The translations under genes were made by a program, and so were the position numbers. A stretch of 42,817 bases of DNA, from contig JAKFYK010000143.1 of NCBI GenBank assembly GCA_021730905.1, positions 1 through 42,817 on the forward strand, given 5' to 3'. Source of the DNA: Betaproteobacteria bacterium. GTDB lineage: Bacteria; Pseudomonadota; Gammaproteobacteria; Burkholderiales; SG8-41. The notes under the pieces were generated by a model that ran no database searches, had not been told where the DNA came from, and saw nothing but the letters and a program-made list of their open reading frames with translations. Of the stretch, positions 1-7,699 are shown piece after piece (the stretch's first letter is position 1; each line of letters begins with the position of its first letter).

Positions 1-192
1 GCCATGTCGGAACTCGCCGCGCGCATGGCCAAGGGCGTGAAGCAGGCCAACGGCACCATCGCGCCGGAGCCGATGATTACCACCGATGATGTCGCGCGCT
101 CGGTGCTGTTCATGGCCAGCCAGCCGCCCGAAGTCAACATCTACCACCTGATGGTGATGGCGACGAAGATGCCCTACGCCGGCAGGGGTTAG
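1..192 (+). CDS. SDR family oxidoreductase, C-terminal fragment (gene begins before the window)
   Basis: The frame is open from base 1 and ends at TAG 190-192, so only the last 63 codons are present. The segment PEPMITTDDVARSVLFMAS followed by NIYHLMVMATKMPYAGRG is typical of the C-terminal end of classical short-chain dehydrogenases, where the D-V-A segment precedes the last helix and strand. The catalytic Tyr-Lys pair and the NAD(P)-binding motif would lie upstream of the window. The substrate cannot be told from this piece. The ATG at 4 is probably internal, because the sequence resembles the middle of the SDR C-terminal region rather than an N-terminus. Confidence 0.8.
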   Translation, partial: AMSELAARMAKGVKQANGTIAPEPMITTDDVARSVLFMASQPPEVNIYHLMVMATKMPYAGRG

Positions 193-216
193 CCCGTGTC
201 GTTCGATTCAGGACAG

Positions 217-374
217 AGGTTAACCGCATCGTTTTTGGAGTGCGGCTCAAGTGTGCCCTTGTCGCCACCGCTTTCAAAGCCGGGGACAGCCCGATACATC
301 AAAGCGGGACAAGGGAACACTTGCAGCGGAGCAGCAAGCTCCCGCACTCCAGAATTATTCGAGCAGGGTTAACC
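217..374. repeat. Palindromic repeat element (REP/MITE-like) between GGTTAACC copies
   Basis: This non-coding stretch holds two nested inverted repeats. The outer arms are TGGAGTGCGG (236-245) and CCGCACTCCA (342-351). The inner arms are AAGTGTGCCCTTGTC (249-263) and GACAAGGGAACACTT (308-322), with one mismatch in 15. The octamer GGTTAACC occurs just outside on both sides, at 218-225 and 367-374, as a target-site duplication would. The element lies between the SDR stop and the convergent stop of the next gene. It could be a mobile REP/MITE-type repeat or a bidirectional termination structure. No transposase is nearby. Confidence 0.55.
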
Positions 375-381
375 ACGTCAC

Positions 382-1077
382 TCACTGCATTGCCGACATG
401 TCACGCAGCATCAGCCCGGCAAGCCCCATGTAGCGCTCGAATTCCTCGATGGGCGCATACAGGTTCATGCGTATCGCCAGCTTCGGGTCGTCCGGATGAC
501 GCCGGAACAGTATCACCGAAGAATACGGGCCGTCCTCGCCCTCGTTGATATTGGTTTCGCGCATGCCGAAGGTGCCATCGGCCAGCCGGATCAGCCGCGC
601 CTGATAACGCGGGTCTTTTTTGGCGCGCGCTTCTGCAGTTTGGCGCGCGAGATTCCACACCTTCCCTCGCACATCATCCCAGTCCGTAAAACCGTCAAGC
701 GGCAGCGCGTGGAGGGTAATGCCGATGTTGCCCATCGGCGTAAACAGCCGCGTGCGCTTACCGTCGTCAAATCCGCGCCAGCCGAACGGCACGGTCAGCA
801 GCAATTTTGCCGAAGGCGACACCACCTGCACATGACGATCCAGCACGCGCTGCACGCGCACCGGAAAACCGAAACCCTTGTCGAGAAGGCCCTTGTTTTC
901 AGGGCTGTCGGGGGCAAAACTGTTGCTGTCGGCCGCCAGCGCAAACGACGCATACGCTGCGATGGGCAGTGTGGTTTCCATGGTAATGAATGCCGACTGT
1001 CCATGCGCCGGTGCAATTGCTGCCACCGTCGCCCACAACATGAACCGCAACGCGAAACGCGCAAATCTCCGCATCAT
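382..1077 (-). CDS. Secreted protein of unknown function
   Basis: This 231-aa protein starts with an arginine-rich n-region (MMRRFARFALRF) and a hydrophobic stretch ending APAHGQSA, a good Sec signal peptide with cleavage near residue 26-28. The mature part has no motif I recognise. Its alternating strand and helix pattern, with segments such as LLLTVPFGWRG, NIGITLHALP and SVILFRRHPDD, loosely recalls small DcrB/PsbP-like alpha-beta folds; this is only an impression. The first ATG was kept (a second follows directly); only a weak AGG lies upstream. The gene is convergent with the SDR gene and divergent from the ketopantoate-reductase-like gene, with about 110 bp between for both promoters. 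Confidence 0.6.
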   Translation of the reverse strand: MMRRFARFALRFMLWATVAAIAPAHGQSAFITMETTLPIAAYASFALAADSNSFAPDSPENKGLLDKGFGFPVRVQRVLDRHVQVVSPSAKLLLTVPFGWRGFDDGKRTRLFTPMGNIGITLHALPLDGFTDWDDVRGKVWNLARQTAEARAKKDPRYQARLIRLADGTFGMRETNINEGEDGPYSSVILFRRHPDDPKLAIRMNLYAPIEEFERYMGLAGLMLRDMSAMQ

Positions 1078-1187
1078 TCAAAACCTGTTGTTGCTTTTCA
1101 AACAGCCCGGAGCTTAGACGCCGTGCAGGCGTGGCGCAAGTAATCCGCTAAAATGGCGGCTCATCCATCGTTGCAAGGGAACTCCTC

Positions 1188-2168
1188 ATGAAAGTCTGTG
1201 TCTTTGGCGCCGGTGCGCTCGGCGGCCATCTCGCCGCGCAGTTGATCGCCGCAAAAAATTGCGAACTCTCGCTGGTCGCGCGCGGCGCGCATCTCGCCGC
1301 CATTCGCGAGCGCGGCCTCACGCTCAAAGTCGGCGGACGCGACATCGGCGGCAAGCCTGTTGCCGCGACCGATACGCCCGCGACGCTGCCGCCGCAGGAC
1401 ATCGTGTTCGTCGCGCTGAAGGCGCAAACGCTGCCTGCCGCTGCTGCCGCCATCGGCAAACTGGTGAAGCCGGACGGCTGCGCGGTGTTCCTGATGAACG
1501 GCATCCCGTGGTGGTTCAATTTTGGCCTGCCCGGCAACAAGGGCACGCTGCCGCTGCTGGACCCGGACGGCGCGCTGTGGCGCGAGGTGCGTCCCGAACG
1601 TACCGTGGGTTCGGTGATCTACTCGCCCAACGAAGTGGTCGCACCCGGCGTGGTTGTGCACTCCAATCAGAACCGTTGGGTATTCGGCGAACCCGATCTG
1701 TCGTCCAGCGCGCGGCTCAAAACCATTGTGGATCTGGTGCGCGGCGCCGGTGTTGAAACCGATGCAAGCCCGGATATACGCAGCGAACTCTTTCGCAAGC
1801 TAGCCAACAACGCATCGAACAACACGCTGTGTTCGTTGACGCGCCTCGACTCGCTGGGCGTGGCCAACGACGACGCGCTGGTCGGGCTTTCCATGGGCAT
1901 CATCAGCGAAACCCTCTCGGTGGCGGCGAAACTCGGCTGGGACTTGAGCAAGGATGTCAACGTCGAACAAGTCGCCACGCGCGCGCGCGGCAAGCCCGGC
2001 ATGAAACCATCGACATTTCAGGACGTGCTCGCCGGCAAATCGCTCGAAATCGACGGACTGCTGGGGCAGACGCAGGCCTTCGCGCGCGAGCATGGCGTCG
2101 CCACGCCGGTGATTGATGTGTGTTTGCCGCTGCTGCGCGGCGTGGATACGGCGTTGCGGACGGGGTAG
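1188..2168 (+). CDS. Ketopantoate reductase (PanE/ApbA) family protein
   Basis: This 326-aa protein begins with a Rossmann motif, VFGAGALGGHLA (G7-x-G9-x-x-G12), followed by SLVARGAHLAAIRERGL, the hallmark N-terminus of 2-dehydropantoate 2-reductases, which reduce ketopantoate to pantoate with NADPH. A conserved KAQT segment lies near residue 83. The C-terminal helical domain includes SELFRKLANNASNNTLCSLT, where family members carry the catalytic lysine and substrate-binding Asn. Many bacteria of this type have several paralogues that are not the pantothenate-pathway enzyme, so the substrate is open. AAGGGA lies eight bases before the ATG. The last 65 bp recur at 5915-5979, so a second, mostly lost copy once existed or was created by an insertion. 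Confidence 0.85.
   Translation: MKVCVFGAGALGGHLAAQLIAAKNCELSLVARGAHLAAIRERGLTLKVGGRDIGGKPVAATDTPATLPPQDIVFVALKAQTLPAAAAAIGKLVKPDGCAVFLMNGIPWWFNFGLPGNKGTLPLLDPDGALWREVRPERTVGSVIYSPNEVVAPGVVVHSNQNRWVFGEPDLSSSARLKTIVDLVRGAGVETDASPDIRSELFRKLANNASNNTLCSLTRLDSLGVANDDALVGLSMGIISETLSVAAKLGWDLSKDVNVEQVATRARGKPGMKPSTFQDVLAGKSLEIDGLLGQTQAFAREHGVATPVIDVCLPLLRGVDTALRTG
2104..2168 (+). repeat. Left copy of a 65-bp direct repeat (3' end of the reductase gene)
   Basis: The final codons of the ketopantoate-reductase-like gene match 5915-5979 at a constant offset of 3811 bp, with about seven mismatches and the same reading frame and stop codon. The copies bracket the caspase-like and outer-membrane protein genes. 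They may be attachment-type repeats or the ends of two former tandem paralogues. Confidence 0.8.
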
Positions 2169-2226
2169 TTTTACGCGCTAATAATGCATCGCGCCCGGTA
2201 ATCCCTGACGCTGCCGCTTCAAGCAA

Positions 2227-4548
2227 TCACCGTCCAACGTCCGAGATCAGAAAATCGGAACCGATGACAAAGTGCGCGGGGCTCTGCGTCAGGCGATGAG
2301 ACTCCAGGAATGGCCGCGCCTTTCTCTCAAGATTTTGCCCCACGAAATTTGCCAGCTCGTGCGCGCTGATTCTTCCGTCGCTGGGGCTATTGTCCGCGGC
2401 GCCACCCAGCCCTTCCAGTACCGTATGCGTGAATAATCCATGCCCCAATTGCGGCACCTCTGCCGCCAACTGATCCCGGCGTGTGGCCGTCAGCACGGAT
2501 AATCCAGCGTTACGGCCAACCTGTTGCGCAAATCTTCTTTGAAATGCGCGGTAGCGGTTAAAGCTGTCGATACCGGCACCTGAGTTGCAGGCATCTACCA
2601 TCAGAAAAATCCTCCTGACCGGAGAATTGACCAATGCATCCTGCAGTTCACGCGCCGATATCCCGGTGTTGGGTATGTCTTTTGGATCGACATCGTGCGG
2701 AAGGAAATACCATTCACCATTGTGAAAATCGCCGTGTCCCGCCAGCGCCAGAATAAGCGAATCTTGTGGATCCAGCTCATCTAACTTCGCGAGCAGATCC
2801 TTCACGCCGCGGTTCGTCGCGCCCGAGTCCATCAAAATCCTCGGAATCACCTGGTCGTAGCGTCCCTTGGCACCCGCAGCCACTCTGTTTACGAAAGCCT
2901 TTACATCCGACGTTGCGAATTCCAGGTCCATGCTCGACAAACGGTACTTGTCAATCCCGATTCCCAGGACATGCAGTTTCCCCACGGGCCGAAAGCCTTC
3001 GGTAATTTCCCGCTTGACCTCAGAGCGCCCGGTGATCCCGTGAGCGTTTCCGATCTCGGCAAAAATCTCATTCGACCCCGCTTCCGGAACAAAGGCGAAA
3101 ACCTGAACCAGCAGCAGTCGGTTTTCTTTCTGAATCTTCTGCGTCCCTATCCTGGCCTTTCCGGGGAGCCGTTTGCCGTTGTGAAACAGCCTGATCTCCT
3201 CGACCAAATCGCCGCCGTTGCTCTCGGCTACGGCCACCACCTTATAGACACTGCCCGGCTTCATTTTGCCCTCGGGAAAGTCCAACTGAACCTTGGGCGG
3301 AAGGAAAACGCCCGCACTCAGCTTGCCTGGCAATGCGCTCAGGACTTTGGTTTCCTCTTCCCTCAAATAGGCAGAAAGGAGCCCCGGCTGATAGTAGGCC
3401 TCGAAAAATTGATCCAGACTCAACGCCCCGGTCTCGGCATTCCATTTCACGTCCTTGGCGCCATCGACCGTGCCGTCGTAACGCCCCTCGTGATCGACAA
3501 TTACCCAGCCGACACTACCCGGCACGATCGCAACAAGGTAATGAGCAAGGCCCTGACTCCTGAGGTGCGTCACACCATCGTTCTTGACAGAGAGGTAACG
3601 CGAATCACTTAAATAAACCCCGAATTTCACACCCTTATCGACAGCCTCCCAGCGATCTCCGCTGCCGATGTTCAACACGCCCGTGCTTGAAATCACCATC
3701 AAGCGGTCGCCAGAATCACTTACGGAAACGCCCTGTATGTCGCCATCGATCCGCGGGCGGCTATTGCTTGACACACCCTGGGAAGACAGCGTCAGAAGCT
3801 CGCGGTTTTGCAGCACATGCATCTGCCGTCCGGTGCGATCATACTGGCCCAACTTCGCGACATTAGCCAACGTCGACAGTGCTCCACCCTTCTCATCCAG
3901 CACTTTCGCCACACCGCCGTCGCCAAGCGCGGTAACGCGTGCACCGTCGCGACTGGCAACAATCTGCCTCACCGTCGAATCGAACACTTTGCTGCGCCAC
4001 ACGACGGCTCCCGCGGTGTTTATCTTGATCACCTCGCCACTTGCCGTACCCAGCAATATCGAGCGCCCATCGCCGGAAGGGGCGCCCGCCTGGACACTAT
4101 CGGGCATCGCCTGCTCCGACACCGGCGCGCCTTCCCTTGGTCGGCTAATCCGCAGATAGCGGCCGCCGTCAACAACATGCAGGCGGGTTGTCGTGGCGTC
4201 GTAATAAACCGGGACCGCGCCGCTTGACAGTCTGAACTCGTCAATCTGCGCGCCTTGCGCAAAATCCCACACCAGCAGCGAGCCATCCGTGAAATGCTGA
4301 AGATACACATTATTGTCGGGTTGATACGCCACTTGTGCAATCTGGCCCTTGGTCTGACCAATGGATAGATCCAGCTTCACCAGTCGCCCGAAAACAGACC
4401 CTGCCTGTCCGCTGCTGACCTGGCTGCCGATGCGATCAGAAATAATGCCCTGAATCTGCGTTTTTCCTGGCTGTGCGAAAACCAGTGTATGAAATAACCA
4501 GAGAAATGCAAATGCTCCGGCCCGAAAATATGGGTTCGTCAAGACCAT
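2227..4548 (-). CDS. Secreted caspase-like (peptidase C14) protein with N-terminal beta-propeller
   Basis: This 773-aa protein has a signal peptide (hydrophobic residues 11-25, cleavage near VFAQ), so it probably acts in the periplasm or outside the cell. Residues about 60-360 contain WD40/beta-propeller-like strands (LLVWDF, GEVIKI, VLNIGSGDRW). An Ig-like linker region follows at about 415-515. The C-terminal caspase fold starts near 523 with KLHVLGIGIDKY. The catalytic dyad is visible: His605 in LALAGHGD and Cys654 in LMVDACNSGAG. AGGTGA lies four bases before the ATG. The gene follows the barrel-protein gene on the same strand, with an intrinsic terminator between them. Base composition is less GC-rich than the flanking genes, which suggests acquisition. 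Bacterial caspase homologues act in regulated cell death or proteolytic signalling; the substrate here is unknown. Confidence 0.85.
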   Translation of the reverse strand: MVLTNPYFRAGAFAFLWLFHTLVFAQPGKTQIQGIISDRIGSQVSSGQAGSVFGRLVKLDLSIGQTKGQIAQVAYQPDNNVYLQHFTDGSLLVWDFAQGAQIDEFRLSSGAVPVYYDATTTRLHVVDGGRYLRISRPREGAPVSEQAMPDSVQAGAPSGDGRSILLGTASGEVIKINTAGAVVWRSKVFDSTVRQIVASRDGARVTALGDGGVAKVLDEKGGALSTLANVAKLGQYDRTGRQMHVLQNRELLTLSSQGVSSNSRPRIDGDIQGVSVSDSGDRLMVISSTGVLNIGSGDRWEAVDKGVKFGVYLSDSRYLSVKNDGVTHLRSQGLAHYLVAIVPGSVGWVIVDHEGRYDGTVDGAKDVKWNAETGALSLDQFFEAYYQPGLLSAYLREEETKVLSALPGKLSAGVFLPPKVQLDFPEGKMKPGSVYKVVAVAESNGGDLVEEIRLFHNGKRLPGKARIGTQKIQKENRLLLVQVFAFVPEAGSNEIFAEIGNAHGITGRSEVKREITEGFRPVGKLHVLGIGIDKYRLSSMDLEFATSDVKAFVNRVAAGAKGRYDQVIPRILMDSGATNRGVKDLLAKLDELDPQDSLILALAGHGDFHNGEWYFLPHDVDPKDIPNTGISARELQDALVNSPVRRIFLMVDACNSGAGIDSFNRYRAFQRRFAQQVGRNAGLSVLTATRRDQLAAEVPQLGHGLFTHTVLEGLGGAADNSPSDGRISAHELANFVGQNLERKARPFLESHRLTQSPAHFVIGSDFLISDVGR

Positions 4549-4611
4549 GAAGTCACCTATAACGGCAAATCAGATAGGGAATTTCTGTTGAACAGATTCA
4601 CCTGCACAAAC

Positions 4612-4643
4612 AAAAAAGCCCGCGAGACTAATCGCAGGCTTTT
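4612..4643 (-). terminator. Intrinsic terminator downstream of the outer-membrane protein gene
   Basis: Read on the minus strand, arms AAAAGCCTGCGA and TCGCGGGCTTTT (one mismatch) enclose a six-base loop and run into a stretch of Ts. It lies 21 bases after the TGA of the barrel-protein gene and before the caspase-like gene, so the latter is probably transcribed separately or by read-through. Confidence 0.8.
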
Positions 4644-4664
4644 GGGAAAAGGCAATATCGGGAA

Positions 4665-5531
4665 TCAGAACCGTAGCCGAAGCGCCAAAGTAAATGAGTC
4701 TACCTTGAAGTTCGCGCCTGTCGGTGCATTGTCATCGACTTTTCGCTCGTACTTTAATGACACGGCGGTGGTTCGGTTAATGTTACTTTCAATGCCGATA
4801 CGTGCAGATGCATTGTAGCTATTGGGCGAATCGGTGTCACTCAACTGAAGTCCGATGTGACCGTAGACTGCGGGTGTAAAGTAGTAACCTAACTCCCCGT
4901 CGCCGGAACGGCTCGTCGTGCTTTGTTTGCCGCCACCAAGCCCTCCCGAATCGCTTCTGCTTGTGCCCAGCTCCAGCCGCCCTCTGGCCACCAGATCACC
5001 CATTCTGTGAACACCGTTTATGGACGCAGCCGCACCGTAGCTTTCCGTACGGGTACCGCCACCGCTGAATTCGTTGTAGTTGACCCTTAAAATCCCAAAA
5101 ATGTTCTTGGTAAACAAGTACGTCAGATAAGGTGATATGCCCTTACCGTGCGAATCAGAATTGAAAGCGCCCAGTAACGTACCACTAGTGCCGGTGTCTG
5201 AATAATCTACGGAAGCACCGAGGATGATATTCTCGGTCAAGTCTCTATCGTAACCCGCAATATACACATTGGTTCGGGACTCGATGCCGGTAAAATCAAC
5301 TCTGAGTCGTGTGTAGGATCCCCACAACGCATTCTTTTCAGCTGCCGCCGGCCTTTGCCCAAGTGCCGCTGCATCTAGCGCTCTTGCGCTGACCCTGTTG
5401 CTGATCGCGTCGCCGATCAATTTCGCCACCTGCTTATTCACCTCTTCTTGCGCGTCTGCAAACGCAACACTCGAAGCGGTGGCCAGGAAAACAGCCAATG
5501 TGGTTGCTGCAATATTCTTTGAATTCTTCAT
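4665..5531 (-). CDS. Outer-membrane beta-barrel (autotransporter-like) protein
   Basis: This 288-aa protein starts with MKNSKNIAATTLAVFLATAS and a cleavage site near VAFADA. GGAGG seven bases upstream selects the ATG at 5531; a second ATG directly before it and a longer open frame to 5588 are less likely. After a short helical region (EEVNKQVAKLIGDAISNRV) the chain is a series of amphipathic strands with alternating aromatic and polar residues (LWGSYTRLRVDF, ISPYLTYLF, GILRVNYNEF). It ends in DSFTLALRLRF, with the terminal Phe that the BAM machinery recognises. This is the size and pattern of an autotransporter-type barrel, but no passenger domain is present. Lower GC than the neighbours. A terminator follows the gene. 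Confidence 0.8.
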   Translation of the reverse strand: MKNSKNIAATTLAVFLATASSVAFADAQEEVNKQVAKLIGDAISNRVSARALDAAALGQRPAAAEKNALWGSYTRLRVDFTGIESRTNVYIAGYDRDLTENIILGASVDYSDTGTSGTLLGAFNSDSHGKGISPYLTYLFTKNIFGILRVNYNEFSGGGTRTESYGAAASINGVHRMGDLVARGRLELGTSRSDSGGLGGGKQSTTSRSGDGELGYYFTPAVYGHIGLQLSDTDSPNSYNASARIGIESNINRTTAVSLKYERKVDDNAPTGANFKVDSFTLALRLRF

Positions 5532-5910
5532 CATGTATCCTCCAGTGAATAAGCCCTCACTACGTCGATTTACCATGTAGCTCTGCACGGCAATACCAGA
5601 TCGCGCTGCAATATTTGCTTATGCTACTTGCATCCCGCGCTATAGGTAAGCACCATAGCAGTGCATTTGACTTTCTTGAGGAAATATCCGAGGATTATCA
5701 TTTAAATTATTGATAAATAACAGTTTTTATTGTTGCAGAATTGCAACGAAAATCCCTTTACGAGGATGCCGCCACCATAATCCGTTGCTGTAGAGTTCGG
5801 TCGTAGACCACTACCCATGTCAAAACTCCGTACGGCTCCGCCTTACGGCGAGGCCTAGGCACTTGAAATCGCGGTGCTGTAGCGAAACGATGGCTATTCA
5901 GTGGTGATGC
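5532..5910. other. AT-rich intergenic region, promoter zone of the outer-membrane protein gene
   Basis: No gene was found in this 379-bp gap. The part from about 5690 to 5760 is markedly AT-rich compared with the window. It includes an inverted repeat GTTGCA-GAAT-TGCAAC at 5732-5747 that could be an operator. On the minus strand TTGCAA followed 18 bases later by TGTTAT is a weak sigma70-like candidate overlapping that repeat. The part nearest the reductase remnant (5800-5910) shows nothing recognisable. Confidence 0.4.
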
Positions 5911-5979
5911 GCCGCGCCGGCGATTGATGTGTGTTTACCGCTGCTGCGCGGCGTGGATGCGTCGTTGCGGGCGAAGTAG
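5911..5979 (+). pseudogene. 3'-terminal remnant of a ketopantoate-reductase-like gene
   Basis: In frame, this stretch reads APAIDVCLPLLRGVDASLRAK and stops at TAG 5977-5979. The intact gene at 1188-2168 ends TPVIDVCLPLLRGVDTALRTG with its stop at the matching position. Most differences are conservative or at third codon positions, so the piece was once under protein-level selection or was copied from a related gene. Upstream of about 5910 the similarity ends abruptly and there is no start or Rossmann domain. It is the right-hand copy of the direct repeat that brackets the caspase-like module. Confidence 0.8.
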
Positions 5980-5984
5980 CCGCG

Positions 5985-6611
5985 TCAGCGCGGCTTGGGC
6001 ATGCCGTCAAAGAAATCGACGATGCCCGTTTCCAGCGAGTACTCGGCCCCCACCACCAGCAGGCCGTCGTTCTGGATCATCTGTTCGAGTATTGTCGATC
6101 CGTGGCGCAGGTGGTTCGCCGAAACCCGCACGTTGGCCCTAACCGCATGATGCAACAGCGCAGCGGGCGCGTGACCCAATTCCGCTTCGAGCAAACCCTC
6201 CACCCCCGGCCGTATGCGGTCAACGATGGCATCCAGATTCCGCGATGGACTGCGGGCAGATCCGTTCAGATCTTCCAGCGTGGCCAGTACCGCGCTGCAT
6301 TGGGAGTGCCCGAGCACCACCACCAGGCGCGTGCCGAACCGCTGCGCTGCGAACTCCACGCTGGCGACCTGTGAAGGCGCCACGATATTGCCGGCCACGC
6401 GTATCACAAACAAATCACCCAACCCCTGATCGAACACGATTTCTGCCGGCACGCGCGAATCGGAACAACCGAGCACGATGGCAAGCGGCTCCTGCACCAC
6501 CGCCACTTCCTGTCGTCGCGACTGACTCAACGAGCCATGACTGCGAACCTCCGCCACAAAACGGCGGTTGCCTTCACGCAGGCGTTCCAGTGCTTCATGA
6601 GCCGGGATCAT
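5985..6611 (-). CDS. Beta-class carbonic anhydrase
   Basis: This 208-aa zinc enzyme interconverts CO2 and bicarbonate in the cytoplasm. The ligands are clear: Cys49 and the Asp51-Arg53 dyad in VLGCSDSRVPAE, then His102 and Cys105 in VVVLGHSQCSAVLA. The N-terminal HEALERLREGNRRFVAE is the usual helix of the family, and the length is normal. The stop lies six bases beyond the reductase remnant, convergent with it. The gene is 45 bp downstream of the DUF423 gene on the same strand and may share its transcript. Confidence 0.93.
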   Translation of the reverse strand: MIPAHEALERLREGNRRFVAEVRSHGSLSQSRRQEVAVVQEPLAIVLGCSDSRVPAEIVFDQGLGDLFVIRVAGNIVAPSQVASVEFAAQRFGTRLVVVLGHSQCSAVLATLEDLNGSARSPSRNLDAIVDRIRPGVEGLLEAELGHAPAALLHHAVRANVRVSANHLRHGSTILEQMIQNDGLLVVGAEYSLETGIVDFFDGMPKPR

Positions 6612-6656
6612 CGGTGAACTTGCGGGCGAGTGCGTGAAAAATCGGGAGCGCGCACC

Positions 6657-7025
6657 TTATCGTTTCCCCGCCGCACACGCAAGGCACAACCATCCGGCCA
6701 GCAGCGCCAGCCCGCCCAGCGGGGTGATCGCGCCCAGCCCGCGCACGCCACTCAGGCTCAAGGCGTAAAGGCTGCCGGAAAAGAGGATCGTGCCCGCAAC
6801 CATCAGCCAGCCGCCTGCATTCAGCACCCTGCCCGGCCAGTGCATGCTCGCCCATGCCACCGCCAGCAAGGCGAGCGCGTGATACATCTGGTAGCGCACG
6901 CCGGTCTCGAAAACAGCCTGCATCTCCGGCGCGAGGCTGCCCTTGAGCACGTGCGCAGCGAACGCACCCAACGCCACGCCGAGAAAACCCAGCACGCTGC
7001 CGAGCACAAAGAACAGTCGATCCAT
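6657..7025 (-). CDS. DUF423 family inner-membrane protein
   Basis: This 122-aa protein has four hydrophobic segments, roughly residues 4-25, 48-62, 70-88 and 97-118. The family pattern is clear: GALGAFAAH appears here as GVALGAFAAHVLKG, followed by FETGVRYQMYHALALL and a glycine-rich C-terminal segment. DUF423 proteins (E. coli YgdD-like) are small membrane proteins with no established function. The gene starts 18 bp after the GST stop, so the two are probably co-transcribed, with the carbonic anhydrase gene next. Confidence 0.88.
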   Translation of the reverse strand: MDRLFFVLGSVLGFLGVALGAFAAHVLKGSLAPEMQAVFETGVRYQMYHALALLAVAWASMHWPGRVLNAGGWLMVAGTILFSGSLYALSLSGVRGLGAITPLGGLALLAGWLCLACAAGKR

Positions 7026-7043
7026 GCAATTGCCGCGGTCGGT

Positions 7044-7652
7044 TCAGCGGCGCGGAACAGCGGTTGCCGCAAACGATGGACGCGCGGCAAACGCGTCAAA
7101 CCAGGCAACAAGCTTGGGATGGCCCGGCCGCCAGCGAAAATCGGGGTTGCGCGCGTCGAGCCCGAGCGCGCACGCCAGCGTGATCTGCGCCATGTTGATG
7201 GCGCTGTGCATCCACGCATGATCGATTTCTTTTTCCCATACATCGGCCATCCGTATGCTGCGCGCTGTTTCGTGTTTGATGGTGGTGGGTGAACGTTCAT
7301 TCTCCGGCCGGCCCAGTTCGCGGCTCCACACCGCAAGGCCATCCATCAGGCTGCGCGCCAGCGCTTCGAGCCGGCGCGCTTCCCAACCGGCTTCGCCCGG
7401 CGGTAGGCTGAACATCGGCTTGCCATCGAGCTGATCGAGCCAGTCGACAATCAATGCCGATTCCTCCAGCGCGGCGCCCTCATCCCGGATCAGATACGGC
7501 ACGCGGCCCGACGGATTGATGGCGTAGTACGGGCTGCCCGCCTTGCGCGTCTGCGCGTAGATGATTTCGATGCGGCTTTGCAAGCCCTTCTCGATAATTA
7601 CCACGCGCGCGATACGGGCGTAGGGGGAGCCTTCGGTGATGTAGAGTTTCAT
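7044..7652 (-). CDS. Glutathione S-transferase family protein
   Basis: This 202-aa protein starts with a thioredoxin-like N-terminal domain: MKLYITEGSPYARIARVVIIEKG, where SPYARIAR occupies the usual glutathione-activating position near residues 9-16. NPSGRVPYLI is the conserved cis-proline loop, and EESALIVDWLD is the E-S pair that contacts the glutathione gamma-glutamyl group. The C-terminal half (residues about 90-200) is the all-helical domain. Such proteins conjugate or isomerise small electrophiles; the substrate cannot be inferred. It heads a likely GST-DUF423-carbonic anhydrase transcription unit. Confidence 0.88.
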   Translation of the reverse strand: MKLYITEGSPYARIARVVIIEKGLQSRIEIIYAQTRKAGSPYYAINPSGRVPYLIRDEGAALEESALIVDWLDQLDGKPMFSLPPGEAGWEARRLEALARSLMDGLAVWSRELGRPENERSPTTIKHETARSIRMADVWEKEIDHAWMHSAINMAQITLACALGLDARNPDFRWRPGHPKLVAWFDAFAARPSFAATAVPRR

Positions 7653-7699
7653 CGAATGTAAGCGCTAACGTTGGATGCAATGGACGTAAGGAATAGGAG

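Noticed and set aside
5978..5995. Small hairpin AGCCGCG/CGCGGCT at the carbonic anhydrase stop
   Set aside because: The arms are short, it overlaps two stop codons and no T run follows, so a terminator cannot be supported.
7653..7699. Integron attC-like site (TAACGTTGGAT) beside the lower-GC unknown gene
   Set aside because: Core-like heptamers are adjacent instead of 50-140 bp apart, no paired inner arms were found and no integrase or second site is present.
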